Positions 23,071 to 32,645 are shown, counted from the stretch's first letter. The stretch: DNA of 47,525 bases from Candidatus Avelusimicrobium vaccinum (GCA_902794895.1 CADBIY010000010.1:1-47525); one strand, 5' to 3'. Notes: generated by a model not told the origin, from the letters alone. Program-made: numbers and translations.

Positions 23071-23143
23071 AGCCAAGACGGGGGATCGAACCCCGGACCT
23101 ATCGCTTACGAAGCGATTGCTCTACCAGCTGAGCTATCTTGGC
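23071..23143 (-). tRNA. tRNA-Thr (anticodon CGT)
   Basis: The minus strand reads as a complete 73-nt tRNA. The acceptor stem is GCCAAGA paired with TCTTGGC, with discriminator T. The D arm contains GCTCAGCTGGTAGAGC. The anticodon stem is ATCGC/GCGAT with loop TTCGTAA, so the anticodon is CGT (Thr, codon ACG). The T arm is CCGGGGTTCGATCCCCCG. CCA is not encoded. A terminator follows at once. Confidence 0.95.
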
Positions 23144-23195
23144 AATAAATCTTTACTATTTATATTCTACCAAAAAAACTGTTTTTTTGCACGAA

Positions 23196-25445
23196 TCACC
23201 GATTGCTCCCCTGAGCCCGCCGCGCGATAATTTGTTGTTGCAATAGTTGCATACGTGGATTCTGTTTTAGCGGATCCAGAAATTCGGATTCTGTAACTCC
23301 GTCCGGTCCTTGATAATACCGGTCGATCCATGTTTGTGCTTCGTCTAAATTATTTTCCAGTAAACCGATTTGTATTAAAAACGCATAGGTTTCTTCATTT
23401 ACCGGATCTGATTTAAGTGCACGTTGAAATGATTTTTTGGCTTGTGCCATGTAGGACAAGGCTTCTGTTTTCAGCCAATTATATTCGCCGTCATTACGGG
23501 CATGGGTGGCTTCATCTGAACGACGCAGTGCCATGACGTAATATAATTGCCCGCGGTTATGATGTAATAGCGGATGATTGGGAGATGCTTTTTCTACCGC
23601 TTCAAAATCACGCAGCGCCCGTTCAAAATCGTTGGAAGCCGTTTTCGTATCACCGCGGTTGGGGGCAAAGGTTTGCGTAAGTTGCAGCGTGGCGGCCAAT
23701 AAATTAGCACGGAACTGACGGTATTCCACTTGGAACGGGTTTCCTTGAATGGCCCGCGTAAAATAAATAATGGCTCCGTCATTTTTACGCAATTGGGTAA
23801 ACGTAATGGCTAAACTGTAATAATGGTTGGCACGAAACATGGTAAACGAACCGTATAACAAAGGTGGAACTAAACACAGTAAACAAATGGGCAACACGTG
23901 TTTCATTAGGCAGGCACTACGGATGGAAATATAACCGGCTCCGAGTAATGCACCGCACAGCACCAGCCATGAAATCCCCAGTAATACAATTTCCGACCAA
24001 GTATGTAATACAAGCGGGGCGGTAATTTCACGAAATTGGAGTATAATTAATATGGCCACGGTCAGCCACAATCCTGCCAACACAAATTGGCAAAGATGTG
24101 CGTACCAGGGAGTAGGAGTTTCTGTGTGCGGAATATCTTTTTGCGTGGAAACCGGCATGACCAACGCCAAGATCATACCCATAAATAAGGCAAAGAAAAA
24201 GCCGCTAGACGTAAACCGAATACTTACATCTACTAAACTGTGTATAAACATAGCGGCAAAAGCCGTGGTATAACCGAGTAAATAGAGCCGGACATCCGGA
24301 GATGTTGCCGAGGATGACATCTCCTTTAAGCGTTTCCAGGCCGCGTACAGCAAAAAGCCCACGAGCCACAGAAAGATTGCCAAGCCTAAAATGCCGGAAA
24401 CTGCCGCTTGTTCCAATAATTCATTTTCGGGGTGTTGTGTTTCCACGTTATGGGCTTGTTCAATATAGAAAATTTGCGGACGTTTATAGGCCGAGTAAAT
24501 GACCTTAAAATTGCCGGTTCCTATCCCAAAGATGGGGGAATCTTTAATCATTTCGACGGTTGCCAGCCAGGTATGCATACGGAAACTGACGGATTGGAAA
24601 CGTTTCGTTGTAAAATAACTCACCAGCAGTGCGGCCGTCAGCACCCCGGCAAGGGCTGCAAGATTAATTTTTTTGAGATGTTTTTTAAAGGAAAGGGCTT
24701 GCGTATTGGTGTAGGTAAATACCGCAAATGCGGCGGCTAATGCATACGCGCCCCATGCTCCTTTGCTTTCGGTAAAAAATAAGCACACAGCGCCTAATAC
24801 AAGTAAAACCAGTAACGATTTTTTACGTGAAATTGCAAACGCAGCCCCAATAATACAGGAAGAAAATACCACAAAATCTGCAAAGAAGTTCGGATTAGCA
24901 TGGGTGGCAAATACACGCTTGGTAAAAAAACCATGCCAGTTGACAGGATCGGCTCCGGGCCAAAAAATGTTAACAACCTGTAGCCCGGCATATAAAAAGG
25001 AGATCCAAGCGGCCACAATAATATATTTCGTTAAAATAGGCAAATCTTCCGCTTTCAATTCAGTGGCGGCGAGTAACGTAATTGCGCCATAGATCATAAA
25101 GCGGGTAAATTCTTCGGCGGCTTCTAAATGGTAAGGGGCTACCGTATAGCATAAGAGGTTCCACCCTATATATATCAATACCGGCAGTAAAAATGGAAGC
25201 CGTTCTTTTGTAAACGGATTTTTCTTAAGTGCCATTTTAACCGTACCCCACAGAAAAATCAAGGTAATGGCACCCATTTGTAGCAGGGTTAATTTTACTT
25301 GGGCCGAATCATAAGTGGCTGTAAAAAAACAAAGGGTAATCAATAAGCCCAACAATCCTAAACCATGGATTAGGGCTCGGTGAGTAAATGTTTCTAAAGA
25401 GGATGATACCGTATTGGAAAGCGTTTTTTTTGTTGTTTTTGTCAT
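23196..25445 (-). CDS. O-antigen-ligase/PglL-like membrane protein with TPR tail
   Basis: The 749-residue protein has about 12-14 membrane helices in the first 540 residues and a soluble C-terminal part (about 560-740) with TPR-like helical pairs. Between helices lies the ligase-type region with ATHANPNFFADF (about 180-191), ESKGAWGAY (about 227) and, further on, IFGIGTGNFK and the conserved HPENELLEQAA (about 334-344). This is the Wzy_C/WaaL/PglL superfamily (PF04932), which moves lipid-linked glycans to lipid A core or, in PglL, to pilin. The gene is divergent from a prepilin gene 100 bases away, so pilin or surface-protein glycosylation is a reasonable inference. A paralogue lies at 44790. 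The product and substrate are not proven. Confidence 0.82.
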   Translation of the reverse strand: MTKTTKKTLSNTVSSSLETFTHRALIHGLGLLGLLITLCFFTATYDSAQVKLTLLQMGAITLIFLWGTVKMALKKNPFTKERLPFLLPVLIYIGWNLLCYTVAPYHLEAAEEFTRFMIYGAITLLAATELKAEDLPILTKYIIVAAWISFLYAGLQVVNIFWPGADPVNWHGFFTKRVFATHANPNFFADFVVFSSCIIGAAFAISRKKSLLVLLVLGAVCLFFTESKGAWGAYALAAAFAVFTYTNTQALSFKKHLKKINLAALAGVLTAALLVSYFTTKRFQSVSFRMHTWLATVEMIKDSPIFGIGTGNFKVIYSAYKRPQIFYIEQAHNVETQHPENELLEQAAVSGILGLAIFLWLVGFLLYAAWKRLKEMSSSATSPDVRLYLLGYTTAFAAMFIHSLVDVSIRFTSSGFFFALFMGMILALVMPVSTQKDIPHTETPTPWYAHLCQFVLAGLWLTVAILIILQFREITAPLVLHTWSEIVLLGISWLVLCGALLGAGYISIRSACLMKHVLPICLLCLVPPLLYGSFTMFRANHYYSLAITFTQLRKNDGAIIYFTRAIQGNPFQVEYRQFRANLLAATLQLTQTFAPNRGDTKTASNDFERALRDFEAVEKASPNHPLLHHNRGQLYYVMALRRSDEATHARNDGEYNWLKTEALSYMAQAKKSFQRALKSDPVNEETYAFLIQIGLLENNLDEAQTWIDRYYQGPDGVTESEFLDPLKQNPRMQLLQQQIIARRAQGSNR

Positions 25446-25546
25446 ATATATATCGTAACAAATTTGTAACAGATGTAAAAAGTGCTTGACTTGCGTTTTT
25501 TTGATATACTAGTTATATTATGACTATTAAAACACAAGGAGCAAGT

Positions 25547-26104
25547 ATGAAAAATCAAAATACGGGCGGTTTGGGTTTTACTCTTATTGAATTATTAGTG
25601 GTCGTGCTGATTATCGGGATATTGGCAAGTGTTGCCTTGCCGCAGTATCAACGTGCAGTGGAAAAATCACGCGTGGCAGAAGCAAAACAAATGATAGCCA
25701 GCATCATCACGGCTTACCGGGTATATCAAATGGAGAATGATGGAGCAAATCCTACTTCTTTTGCGGATCTTTCTCTTACGTTTACCGATGAAAGTGGGAA
25801 CAAGGCAAGCGGAAAAACATTCAATACAAAAGATTTTATTTACCAAATAGAGAACGGCGGAGGCGGAGGCGGTTCGCAACCTTATTTGTATTGTGATAAT
25901 GGTATCTATACGATATCCGCAACTCGTAGAGATGCCACCCACAAATATTCCATCATGCGATGCCCCAATCAAGAATTAACATTTTGCCAAGATACTCTAA
26001 GTGGAGGAGGATCATGGAATCTTGTTTCCGGAAGTTGTAAAAGAGCCGGCTTTGCAAACAATATCGGTAATTGTTTATCCGATTATACTTGTTGGACAGA
26101 TTAG
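25547..26104 (+). CDS. Type IV prepilin / pseudopilin
   Basis: The 185-residue protein has a short leader MKNQNTGGLG followed by the class III cleavage site and FTLIELLVVVLIIGILASVA, with Glu at mature position 5. It continues with the LPQYQRAVEKSRVAEAKQ segment common to all pilins of this window. The C-terminal half has a Gly-rich loop and several cysteines (CP..ELTFCQD, SGSCKRAG, NCLSDYTCW) that probably form disulphides. AAGGAG precedes the ATG at 25547; the earlier in-frame ATG would put extra residues before the leader and was rejected. A GC-rich terminator follows. It may be a major or minor pilin; no assembly ATPase is nearby. Confidence 0.92.
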   Translation: MKNQNTGGLGFTLIELLVVVLIIGILASVALPQYQRAVEKSRVAEAKQMIASIITAYRVYQMENDGANPTSFADLSLTFTDESGNKASGKTFNTKDFIYQIENGGGGGGSQPYLYCDNGIYTISATRRDATHKYSIMRCPNQELTFCQDTLSGGGSWNLVSGSCKRAGFANNIGNCLSDYTCWTD

Positions 26105-26113
26105 TTCCCATTT

Positions 26114-26140
26114 CCCCGGGTTTAAAGCCCGGGGTTTTTT
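26114..26140 (+). terminator. GC-rich hairpin terminator shared by pilin and uvrA
   Basis: CCCCGGG (26114-26120) pairs with CCCGGGG (26128-26134), followed by TTTTTT on the + strand and preceded by A-rich sequence. It is the same hairpin type as at 1530 and 1645. Confidence 0.88.
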
Positions 26141-29048
26141 ATTTCTTTTTTGATTTTGTGGAAATTTGGTGCAATTTCCGTTCCGGATGTTTCTTAAGGA
26201 ATTGATCCACCGCATCCAACTCCGGTTTTAAATATTTGCCGGTATACGACGTTTTACACGCGGCTACTTGGCGGGGAGTACCTTCGCAGACAATTTGTCC
26301 GCCTTTGTCGCCGCCTTCCGGTCCTAAATCAATTAGCCAATCGGCTGTTTTGATCACGTCCAAATTGTGCTCAATAATAAGAACGGTGTTTCCCTTATCG
26401 GCCAACCCATGCAACACATGCAGGAGTTTATCAATGTCGGCAAAGTGAAGGCCGGTGGTCGGCTCGTCCAAAATATAAAGGGTATTTCCGGTGCCTTTGC
26501 GGGAAAGTTCGTCCGCCAGTTTAACGCGTTGCGCTTCTCCGCCCGATAACGTGGTAGCCGCTTGGCCCAGTTTAATGTATCCAAGCCCCACGTCGTTGAG
26601 AGTTTGTAAGTAGCGTTTGATTTTGGGAATAGCATCAAAAAATTCCAAGGCCTGCGATACGCTTAAATCTAATACTTCGGCAATATTTTTACCTTTGAAT
26701 TTTACTTGCAACGTATCTTCGTTAAAACGCATGCCGTTACATTCTTCACATTTGACGTAAATATCCGGCAAGAACTGCATTTGAATTTTTAAAATACCGT
26801 CTCCCTGGCATTTCTCGCACCGTCCGCCCTTGACGTTAAAAGAAAACCGTCCGGGTTTATAACCGCGGCGTTTGGCTTCCGGCATTTGGGCAAACAAGTC
26901 GCGGATGTGTGAAAATACGCCCGTATAGGTTGCCGGGTTACTGCGCGGTGTTTTACCGATCGGGCTTTGGTCCACGATAATCACTTTGTCGATATTGTCC
27001 AATCCTTTGATAATTTCGTGATCGCCGGGTACCTCTTTGGCTCCGTAAAATTTACGGGCCAATGCTTTATACAAAATTTGGTGAACAAGGGTGCTTTTGC
27101 CGGAACCGGATACCCCGGTTACGCAGACGAACTTTCCGAGCGGAATTTTGACGTTGATGTCTTTTAGGTTAAATTGTCGCGCGCCGTAAATAGTTAAAAA
27201 TTTACCGTTTCCGTTTCGTAACTGTTCGCGCGGCAAAATAATTTCCCGTCCGTTTAAGTACGAGGCCGTCAGTGAATTTTTATTTTTTAAAAAATCTTGG
27301 GTGGACTGCGAGGCTACAATTTCGCCGCCATGTTCCCCGGCGGCCGGGCCTAGTTCTACCACGTAATCAGCGGCTAAAATCGTATCTTTATCATGTTCTA
27401 CGATAATAAGCGTATTATCTAAATCACGCAGGTTTTTGAGTGTTTCAATAAGACGGTCATTATCGCGGGAATGTAACCCAATGGTGGGTTCATCTAATAC
27501 ATATAACACTCCGGTTAAGCCCGAGCCAATTTGGGTGGCTAAATGGATACGTTGTGCTTCCCCGCCGGAAAGGGTTTGGCTTTTGCGGTTTAAGGTTAAG
27601 TACGATAAGCCAACGCTATTCAAAAATTCCAACCGGGCGCGGATTTCTTTCAGCACGTCTTTAGCAATAATTTTTTCTTTGTCGCTAAGTTCTATTTTTT
27701 CAAAGAAATCTTTGGCGGCGGAAACTTGCATTTGTGTAATTTCATCAATGTTTTTGCCGTTAATTCTAACGGAAAGTGCCTCGGGTTTTAAGCGTTTGCC
27801 TTGGCAGGTGGGACAGGTAATTTCGCGCATAAAACGCTGGGTGACTTCCTCTTTTACAAAATCACTTTCACTTTCGGCCACCCGGCGTTTTAAATTGGTG
27901 ATCACCCCTTCAAAATCGGTTTCTCCGCCGGAAATCAGCGAGGTGTATGTAGCACCGCCTGTCCCGTATAAGAGTAAATCCCGTTGGGCTTTGGAAAGTT
28001 TACGCCAAGGGGTAGTCATACTGATTTTATTTTGGCGGCAAACTTGTTTTAAAATATCGTAATAGTAGCCGCTCCACGAAGTTTTCCAACGGTGGGTACG
28101 GGTGGTTACCGGGTTATCCCAGGCTTCAATGGCTCCTTCGTTGATAGATAAATTAGGATTTGGCACGACCAACGCTTCATCTACTTCTATTTTAACCCCT
28201 AAACCGTTACATTCCGGGCAGGCTCCATAGGGGGAATTGAACGAAAACAACCGCGGTTCCAGTTCACTAAATCCAATACCACAATGGGCGCATGCGTTGC
28301 TCTCACTATAAGTAAAATCAACCGGATTTTTACCGCTTGTCTCCAAAATATGTACAAGCCCTTTAGCATATTTTAAGGCGGCTTCTAAACTTTCCACCAA
28401 CCGTTCGCGGTCAAATTCATCTACATAAAATTCGTCTACCACCAGTTCAATGGTATGTTTTTTATAACGTTCCAAGGTGGGGGTATGGTCCAACGTAATG
28501 ACGGAACCGTTCACGCGCGCTTTCACGTAACCTTCTTTCTTAAATTTAGCAAACAATTCTTCGTACGTTCCGGCGCGTCCGCGAATCACGGGGGATAAAA
28601 TGTAGAGGGTTTTATCCGGAAATTTTTTTAAAATGTCTTGCGCTATTCCCTGCACACTCCAAGTTTCTACCGGGCGGCCGCATTGCGGGCAGTAACGGTG
28701 CCCGATACGTGCAAAAAGTAAACGTAAATAATCGTAAATTTCCGTTACAGTAGCAACGGTAGAACGCGGATTTTTAGAAGGATTGCGTTGTTCTATGGAA
28801 ATAGCGGGGGAAAGTCCTTCAATATGTTCTACGTCCGGTTTTTCCATCAGTTCCAAAAATTGCCGTGCATACGCAGACATGCTTTCCACATAGCGACGTT
28901 GGCCTTCTGCGTAAATGGTATCAAATGCAAGCGAACTTTTGCCGGAGCCGGAGAGTCCGGTTACAACGGTCATTTTGTCTTTTGGAATTTCTACGGTAAT
29001 GTTTTTTAAATTGTGGCCTTTGGCACCAATGACTTTAATACTTTTCAT
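26139..29048 (-). CDS. uvrA: UvrA, excinuclease ABC damage-recognition ATPase
   Basis: The 969-residue protein shows the full UvrA layout. The first Walker A is GLSGSGKSS at 31-39, followed by the [20 protein letters not shown] segment. A CPQCGRPV sequence lies near residue 121, a zinc site contains CAHCGIGF near 253, and an [12 protein letters not shown] signature lies near 490. The second ATPase has GVSGSGKST and a second [12 protein letters not shown], and the C-terminal zinc module has CEKCQGDG and CEECNGMRF. UvrA dimers find bulky DNA lesions and load UvrB in nucleotide excision repair. The end touches the shared terminator. The length is slightly above that of E. coli UvrA because of a Lys-rich tail. 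No SOS box was identified. Confidence 0.98.
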   Translation of the reverse strand: MKSIKVIGAKGHNLKNITVEIPKDKMTVVTGLSGSGKSSLAFDTIYAEGQRRYVESMSAYARQFLELMEKPDVEHIEGLSPAISIEQRNPSKNPRSTVATVTEIYDYLRLLFARIGHRYCPQCGRPVETWSVQGIAQDILKKFPDKTLYILSPVIRGRAGTYEELFAKFKKEGYVKARVNGSVITLDHTPTLERYKKHTIELVVDEFYVDEFDRERLVESLEAALKYAKGLVHILETSGKNPVDFTYSESNACAHCGIGFSELEPRLFSFNSPYGACPECNGLGVKIEVDEALVVPNPNLSINEGAIEAWDNPVTTRTHRWKTSWSGYYYDILKQVCRQNKISMTTPWRKLSKAQRDLLLYGTGGATYTSLISGGETDFEGVITNLKRRVAESESDFVKEEVTQRFMREITCPTCQGKRLKPEALSVRINGKNIDEITQMQVSAAKDFFEKIELSDKEKIIAKDVLKEIRARLEFLNSVGLSYLTLNRKSQTLSGGEAQRIHLATQIGSGLTGVLYVLDEPTIGLHSRDNDRLIETLKNLRDLDNTLIIVEHDKDTILAADYVVELGPAAGEHGGEIVASQSTQDFLKNKNSLTASYLNGREIILPREQLRNGNGKFLTIYGARQFNLKDINVKIPLGKFVCVTGVSGSGKSTLVHQILYKALARKFYGAKEVPGDHEIIKGLDNIDKVIIVDQSPIGKTPRSNPATYTGVFSHIRDLFAQMPEAKRRGYKPGRFSFNVKGGRCEKCQGDGILKIQMQFLPDIYVKCEECNGMRFNEDTLQVKFKGKNIAEVLDLSVSQALEFFDAIPKIKRYLQTLNDVGLGYIKLGQAATTLSGGEAQRVKLADELSRKGTGNTLYILDEPTTGLHFADIDKLLHVLHGLADKGNTVLIIEHNLDVIKTADWLIDLGPEGGDKGGQIVCEGTPRQVAACKTSYTGKYLKPELDAVDQFLKKHPERKLHQISTKSKKK

Positions 29049-29142
29049 AATCTGTTTTCCTGCTCCCGAAAGTGGGCAAAAATATGTTTTTTCACTGAAT
29101 AAATTATATAATTTATGGAGTTAAAAGTTGAAGGATAGGCTT

Positions 29143-30192
29143 GTGAAAAAAACAACTAAATACCTGCTATATGCGTTAGGAATTGTTTTGTCTCTGGGAT
29201 TGTTGGCCTTTTTGGTGTACCAATCGAAGGGCAGTTTTGTCAAAATATGGCAGACCGTGCAAACCCGGTATTTATTTTTATCGGTATTGTCCTCGGCGCT
29301 AATTTATGTGGCAATGGGTATGAGTTTGTATGAAGTGTTGCGGGTGATGGGGCGTAGGATCAGTAAAAGTGCCGCTATTGGGATTGCGTTGGTATCTACT
29401 ACAGTCAATTATGTGGTTTCGTCTTTAGGGGCCAGCGGATTTGCCTTGCGGGCCCACTTGCTTAATCGCCGCCGGATCCCTTTTGGAACCTGTGTTACCG
29501 CCAGTATTGTGATTACGGTGTTATTATATTTTGTACTAGCGGTTATTATTTTGCAGGGTTCTATTTTGATGTTGTTTAGTTCTTCGGCGACCACCTTGCA
29601 ACTGTTAAAAAATTTCTTACTGATTATTGTCATGTGTGCGGTTTGTGCGGTGATTACGGCTTTCTTATTTAATGATGAATGGCGGTTTAAAGGGGTACGC
29701 CGCATCTTCCAACTGATCAATAAGGTGTTATTCCATGTATTTGGTGCCTTAATTAAAAAAGGGCATTATGATGAGTTTATGGATCAGTTGGATGAAGGAA
29801 TTGCACTGATTCACAAGAAAAAGAAAAAAATGACTTGGACGATTGTTTATGTCTGCGCCGATTGGTTATTTACGATTTTTGTACTTTATTTTGCATTCCG
29901 CGCAGTGGGGGTTCATATCACGGCCGGTGTATTGGTAGCCGGGTTTGCGGTGGGAATGGTAACTACATTGATCCCGATTTTACCCGGCGGTTTGGGGGCT
30001 ATGGAACTAGCCATGACGGCTGTGTATGCGCAAATGGGTATCGATTGGGATGCCGCGCTAATGGCAACGCTTATTTACCGGGTAGTTTACTATATTTTAC
30101 CCGGAATTATCAGTATTTTTATCTACTGGGGATTGCAACTTTCTAGCCCGGTAAAACGAAAACAAGGAGTTCCCTATGAAAGAACGAATTAA
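29143..30192 (+). CDS. UPF0104 / MprF-type membrane protein (LPG-synthase TM domain family)
   Basis: The protein has about 349 residues and 8 membrane helices and matches the AglD/MprF flippase-domain family (PF03706). Typical stretches are VSSLGASGFALRAHLLNRR (about 91-110) and the late PILPGGLGAMELAMTAVY. These proteins are related to the lipid-flipping half of MprF and to glycosylation-linked membrane proteins; no aminoacyl-transfer domain is present. Two starts are equally well served: TTG 29128 after GGAG and GTG 29143 after AAGGA. GTG is chosen because TTG is rarer. It heads an operon with the three following genes and overlaps the next by 17 bases. Confidence 0.82.
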   Translation: MKKTTKYLLYALGIVLSLGLLAFLVYQSKGSFVKIWQTVQTRYLFLSVLSSALIYVAMGMSLYEVLRVMGRRISKSAAIGIALVSTTVNYVVSSLGASGFALRAHLLNRRRIPFGTCVTASIVITVLLYFVLAVIILQGSILMLFSSSATTLQLLKNFLLIIVMCAVCAVITAFLFNDEWRFKGVRRIFQLINKVLFHVFGALIKKGHYDEFMDQLDEGIALIHKKKKKMTWTIVYVCADWLFTIFVLYFAFRAVGVHITAGVLVAGFAVGMVTTLIPILPGGLGAMELAMTAVYAQMGIDWDAALMATLIYRVVYYILPGIISIFIYWGLQLSSPVKRKQGVPYERTN

Positions 30193-30691
30193 CGAACAGG
30201 TTCCGGTGGTTCATCCTACTTGCTATATCCATAAATCCGCAATTCTTATCGGGGATGTTGCGTTAGGGGAAAATGTTTCGGTGTGGCCTTGTGCGGTACT
30301 GCGCGGGGATATTGCGCCCATTACGGTGGGGGAGAATTCCAATATTCAGGAAAATGCTTGTATCCACGTGAATTACGACTGCCCCGCTGTTATTGGTAAA
30401 GGAGTAAGTATCGGTCACGGGGCTGTAGTGCATGGGAGTAAAATAGGGGATAATTGTTTGGTTGGTATGAACGCCGTTGTTATGGAAAGTGAAATCGGCC
30501 CCAATTGCATTGTGGGTGCTGGCGCAGTAGTGCCGGCCGGAAAAAATATTCCGGCAGGGTCATTGGTGATGGGGATCCCGGCCAAAGTAGTGCGAAAATT
30601 GGAAGAAGATGAAGTGAACGGAATTTTAAAAAATGCGCGTGATTATACGCAGTCCATTCGCACGTATAAAGATCATTGTGAAGAGATTTAA
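30176..30691 (+). CDS. Gamma-class carbonic anhydrase-like hexapeptide protein
   Basis: The 171-residue protein is a left-handed beta-helix of hexapeptide repeats. The three zinc histidines of the gamma-carbonic anhydrase family are at H64 (CIHVN), H81 and H86 (IGHGAVVHG), with the conserved R43-G-D45 and NIQENA before them. The C-terminal helix KLEEDEVNGILKNARDY is also typical of the YrdA/PaaY group. The enzyme would interconvert carbon dioxide and bicarbonate, although many members have little activity. AAGGAG lies just before the ATG, inside the end of the membrane gene. The link with the receiver and TPR genes downstream is positional only. Confidence 0.9.
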   Translation: MKERINEQVPVVHPTCYIHKSAILIGDVALGENVSVWPCAVLRGDIAPITVGENSNIQENACIHVNYDCPAVIGKGVSIGHGAVVHGSKIGDNCLVGMNAVVMESEIGPNCIVGAGAVVPAGKNIPAGSLVMGIPAKVVRKLEEDEVNGILKNARDYTQSIRTYKDHCEEI

Positions 30692-30693
30692 CG

Positions 30694-31059
30694 ATGAAAA
30701 AAGTAGTTATGATTGAAGATTCAAAAGTATTGGGAACTGCCCTTTCCGGTGCCTTGAAAGTAGAAGGCATTGAAGTCCATTGGGCGGAAAACGGGGTAAC
30801 CGGGGTCGCGCTGGCGAAACAAATTAAACCCGATCTGGTTTTACTGGATTTAATGCTTCCCAAATTGAGCGGGTTTGAAGTGTGCAAACTGTTAAAAACG
30901 GATAATGCCACGTGGCGGATTCCGGTGGTCATTATGTCTACCTTGACGGACACGGAATCCCGTACCCGGGCGCAAGAGTGCGGGGCGGACCACTTTATTG
31001 CCAAACCCTATGATTTAGCGGCTACATTGGCCGAAGTAAAACGATATTTAAACATGTAA
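30694..31059 (+). CDS. Single-domain response regulator (CheY-like receiver)
   Basis: The 121-residue protein is a receiver domain alone. The acidic pocket E8/D9, phosphoacceptor D52 (VLLDLMLP), switch residue S82 or T83 and K104 (AKP) are all present. No output domain follows, so it acts by protein-protein contact or as a phosphate relay. No histidine kinase is in the window. It starts two bases after the gamma-carbonic anhydrase stop and ten bases before the TPR gene, which makes the TPR protein a plausible partner. Confidence 0.93.
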   Translation: MKKVVMIEDSKVLGTALSGALKVEGIEVHWAENGVTGVALAKQIKPDLVLLDLMLPKLSGFEVCKLLKTDNATWRIPVVIMSTLTDTESRTRAQECGADHFIAKPYDLAATLAEVKRYLNM

Positions 31060-31068
31060 GGAGCAAGT

Positions 31069-32145
31069 ATGCCTGCTGCCAAAAAAACAAAATTAGATTT
31101 ACAAGTTGTTGAGGATTTATTAGAAAATAATCAGCCTTCCCGGGCATTAGCCCTTCTGTCTGCTTCCCGTACTAAAGATGCGAAAGTCTGGTTTTTGATG
31201 GGAGAAGCCCAACGTCAATTGGGCTCGTTTGAAACGGCTCTTAAAAGTTATGCCCGCGCATTATCCGGTGCGGAGGAAGCAGAGTTGCGTATGGATACGT
31301 TATTGGCCATGGCCTCCTGTTACCGGACGTTGGGCCATTCTGCCGCGGCCTATGAACTGGCGGATGAAACCTTAGAAATTGCCAAAGAATTGGAGTATGA
31401 TGAATATGCGGTGCGTGCTATGCAGGAAATGGGTATGGCTTTACGCGCGTGGGGGCGGTTGGAGGAAGCCTTGGAATTGTTGGATGCGGTGCTTGCCGCT
31501 TATACGCAAGAAAAGGATTATGCCGGAATGAGTTTTATTCATTGGGCAAAAGGGGGGATTTTCCGCTTGCAAGGGTTGTTTGAAGAAGGTATATTTCAAT
31601 TTAAGCAAGCCATTAAATGGGCTAAAAAATCAGGCGATTTGATTAGCGAAGCATACGGATATTGCGGATTAGCCGGTATCAGCCGGATTTGCGGGAAGGT
31701 AGATGATTGCGTAAAAAATTATAAATTAGCCGAAAAGATTTTCAAAAAGACGGAAGATTTGTTTGGAAAAGCGTATACGAACTGCGGAATGGCAAACGGT
31801 TTAAGACAACAAGGAAAATACGATGAGGCTTTGCGGCATTATAACGTAGCCGATAAATTATATTCTTCGATTCACGATACGGTTGATTTAGGCTTTGTGA
31901 AATGGGGCCGCGCAGATATTTTACGGCGAAAAAATAAAATGCAGGCGGCTTTAAAAGATTTGGAAGAGGCCAAGGCCCTGTTTGATAATAGTGATGAAAT
32001 GCGCGGACAAATTCTTACTAAACTGTCGTTAGCGCAAGTGCTTTATGCCTTAGGCCGGACCGAAGAAGCAGAAGCATTATATGAAACGGGTGTAAAACAA
32101 GCCAAAGCGGAAAAATTGCACACGTATTTGGAAAGTTATACGTAA
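31069..32145 (+). CDS. TPR-repeat protein
   Basis: The 358-residue protein is built almost wholly of tetratricopeptide helices, with about eight to nine repeats recognisable from the W/L-G-A/Y-A-P-like spacing (for example VWFLMGEAQRQLGSFETAL near 44 and YTNCGMANGLRQQGKYDEAL near 240). There is no signal peptide, so it is probably a cytoplasmic scaffold. AAGGAG precedes the ATG. It is the last gene of the operon and is followed by a bidirectional terminator. It may assemble partners of the lone receiver encoded just upstream; this is inferred. Confidence 0.88.
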   Translation: MPAAKKTKLDLQVVEDLLENNQPSRALALLSASRTKDAKVWFLMGEAQRQLGSFETALKSYARALSGAEEAELRMDTLLAMASCYRTLGHSAAAYELADETLEIAKELEYDEYAVRAMQEMGMALRAWGRLEEALELLDAVLAAYTQEKDYAGMSFIHWAKGGIFRLQGLFEEGIFQFKQAIKWAKKSGDLISEAYGYCGLAGISRICGKVDDCVKNYKLAEKIFKKTEDLFGKAYTNCGMANGLRQQGKYDEALRHYNVADKLYSSIHDTVDLGFVKWGRADILRRKNKMQAALKDLEEAKALFDNSDEMRGQILTKLSLAQVLYALGRTEEAEALYETGVKQAKAEKLHTYLESYT

Positions 32146-32160
32146 CCTTTTTATCCGTAA

Positions 32161-32190
32161 AAAAAGCCGCCCTAACCGGGCGGCTTTTTT
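32161..32190. terminator. Bidirectional terminator between TPR and FKBP genes
   Basis: GCCGCCC (32166-32172) pairs with GGGCGGC (32178-32184), flanked by A and T runs, so it works for both convergent genes. Confidence 0.93.
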
Positions 32191-32200
32191 GTGATGAATC

Positions 32201-32617
32201 TTAGTTAATTTCTTTGATTTCCACATCAAAATGAAGGTTTTTTCCGGCTAAAGGGTGGTTGAAATCCAGTACCACTTCTTTATCGGTAATTTCTTTGACT
32301 ACCGCACGGAAAGTATGCCCGGCATTGCTGGCCCCCACCATATCGCCGACTTTTAAGTGTTCGGCCCCGCCGATTGCTTCTTTCGGTACGCGGCGGATGG
32401 CTTCTTCCAACACGTTGCCGTATCCTTCTTCGGGCGCAATATCTACGGATTTTTTATCGCCTACTTTCATGCCTAATAATTCTTTTTCCAAGCCCGGAAT
32501 AATGTGCCCGGCCCCGTGGGTATATTCCAACGGGCCGCGTCCGGCGGAAGTATCGGTTACTTTACCGTCCACCGTCAAGGTGTAATCAAACTTTACTTTA
32601 GATCCTTCTTTAATCAT
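32201..32617 (-). CDS. FKBP-type peptidyl-prolyl isomerase (SlyD-like)
   Basis: The 138-residue protein has the SlyD-type split FKBP domain with an inserted IF chaperone domain. The FKBP strands appear as VKFDYTLTVDGKVTDTS and GPLEYTHGAGHIIPGLEKELLGM (about 28-50), and the insert from about residue 65 (EEGYGNVLEEAIRRVPKEAI) to about 110. The domain closes with FNHPLAGKNLHFDVEI. The His-rich metal tail of E. coli SlyD is missing. It catalyses proline isomerisation and prevents aggregation in the cytoplasm. GGAG lies close before the ATG. Confidence 0.93.
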   Translation of the reverse strand: MIKEGSKVKFDYTLTVDGKVTDTSAGRGPLEYTHGAGHIIPGLEKELLGMKVGDKKSVDIAPEEGYGNVLEEAIRRVPKEAIGGAEHLKVGDMVGASNAGHTFRAVVKEITDKEVVLDFNHPLAGKNLHFDVEIKEIN

Positions 32618-32645
32618 GTTTTTCTCCTTTGCCCGTTAGACGGGA

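Noticed and set aside
22874-23090. CAAGACGGG shared by 22875 and the tRNA-Thr 3' end as an attachment duplication
   Set aside because: Only about nine bases match, both copies are on the same side of the cassette, and no left-end copy was seen.
22883-23230. Open frame of 115 codons on the + strand
   Set aside because: It runs through the antisense of tRNA-Thr and its terminator; the product (..GDRTPDLSLTKRLLYQLS..) is the familiar false translation of a tRNA.
27436-28062. 208-codon frame antisense to uvrA
   Set aside because: It is a shadow of the strongly conserved uvrA coding strand.
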